A DNA stretch of 42,186 nucleotides from Methanobacterium sp. GTDB lineage: Archaea; Methanobacteriota; Methanobacteria; Methanobacteriales; Methanobacteriaceae. The notes under the pieces are model-generated. The model saw only the letters and a program-made list of their open reading frames with translations. It made no database searches and had not been told where the DNA came from. Each line of letters starts with the position of its first letter. The stretch's first letter is position 1. The stretch is from contig DUPR01000010.1 in assembly GCA_012838205.1 (NCBI GenBank), positions 1 to 42,186 on the forward strand, in the 5' to 3' direction. Shown one piece after another: positions 42,161 to 42,186 of this stretch. Position numbers and translations under genes: made by a program.

Positions 42161-42186
42161 ATCTGGTTTAGTGTGAATTATGATTT

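Overview
The window looks like chromosomal DNA of a hydrogenotrophic methanogen of the order Methanobacteriales, most like Methanobacterium. Supporting signs are a stand-alone C-terminal subunit of a split family B DNA polymerase, a methanogen marker 4/MtxX gene, ribosomal protein S8e, SRP19, an archaeosine-synthase-type gene, geranylgeranyl (archaeal lipid) reductase, pantoate kinase, HypE, many tetrapyrrole genes, AT-rich spacers and TATA-box promoters. Species was not determined, and all family assignments come from reading motifs, not from a search.

Region by region. 1-385: spacer with short tandem repeats. 386-2073: a radical SAM/SPASM maturase-type enzyme, a small membrane-anchored Asn-rich protein and a tiny protein with two CxxC pairs; this is the best candidate for an under-described peptide-modification locus. 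2333-3686: ferredoxin plus geranylgeranyl reductase. 4302-7907: an FMN glutamate-synthase-like protein with an N-terminal Cys-rich domain, a PAS histidine kinase, and an archaeosine-synthase-like protein whose start overlaps the kinase stop. 8064-9228: a MIP18-type Fe-S protein, an adenylate-kinase-like P-loop protein and tRNA-Ile(GAT). 9813-15715 (minus): an XRE-cupin regulator, acyl-CoA thioesterase and AMP-forming acyl-CoA ligase, followed by a 2H phosphoesterase and a Ski2-like helicase. 15849-18223 (minus): a small exported Asn/Thr-rich protein and glmS.

18377-24484 (plus): purC, purS, purQ, then cobA-hemD, srp19, a DHH phosphoesterase and a winged-helix regulator. 24571-30045: pantoate kinase, a PHP-domain protein, the riboflavin/F420 pathway reductase ArfC, a carboxymuconolactone-decarboxylase-like protein, TatD, a cis-prenyltransferase and MtxX. 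30461-37795: a zinc-ribbon membrane protein, hemL-cbiC, a DUF5654 protein, an RDD protein, hypE, and an iron alcohol dehydrogenase overlapping a second PAS histidine kinase. 38317-42078: S8e, PolB2, a HAD hydrolase and an AAA ATPase.

Together these are mostly housekeeping genes. Tetrapyrrole synthesis (hemL, hemD, cobA, cbiC) feeds F430, cobamide and siroheme. Purine, CoA, flavin/F420, isoprenoid and amino-sugar pathways are each represented by single steps. Less ordinary parts are the radical SAM/Cys-rich peptide locus, the two small sequon-dense exported proteins, the two orphan histidine kinases translationally coupled to metabolic or tRNA-modification genes, and several repeat or hairpin elements in spacers. 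No insertion sequence, CRISPR array, prophage or clear gene decay was seen.
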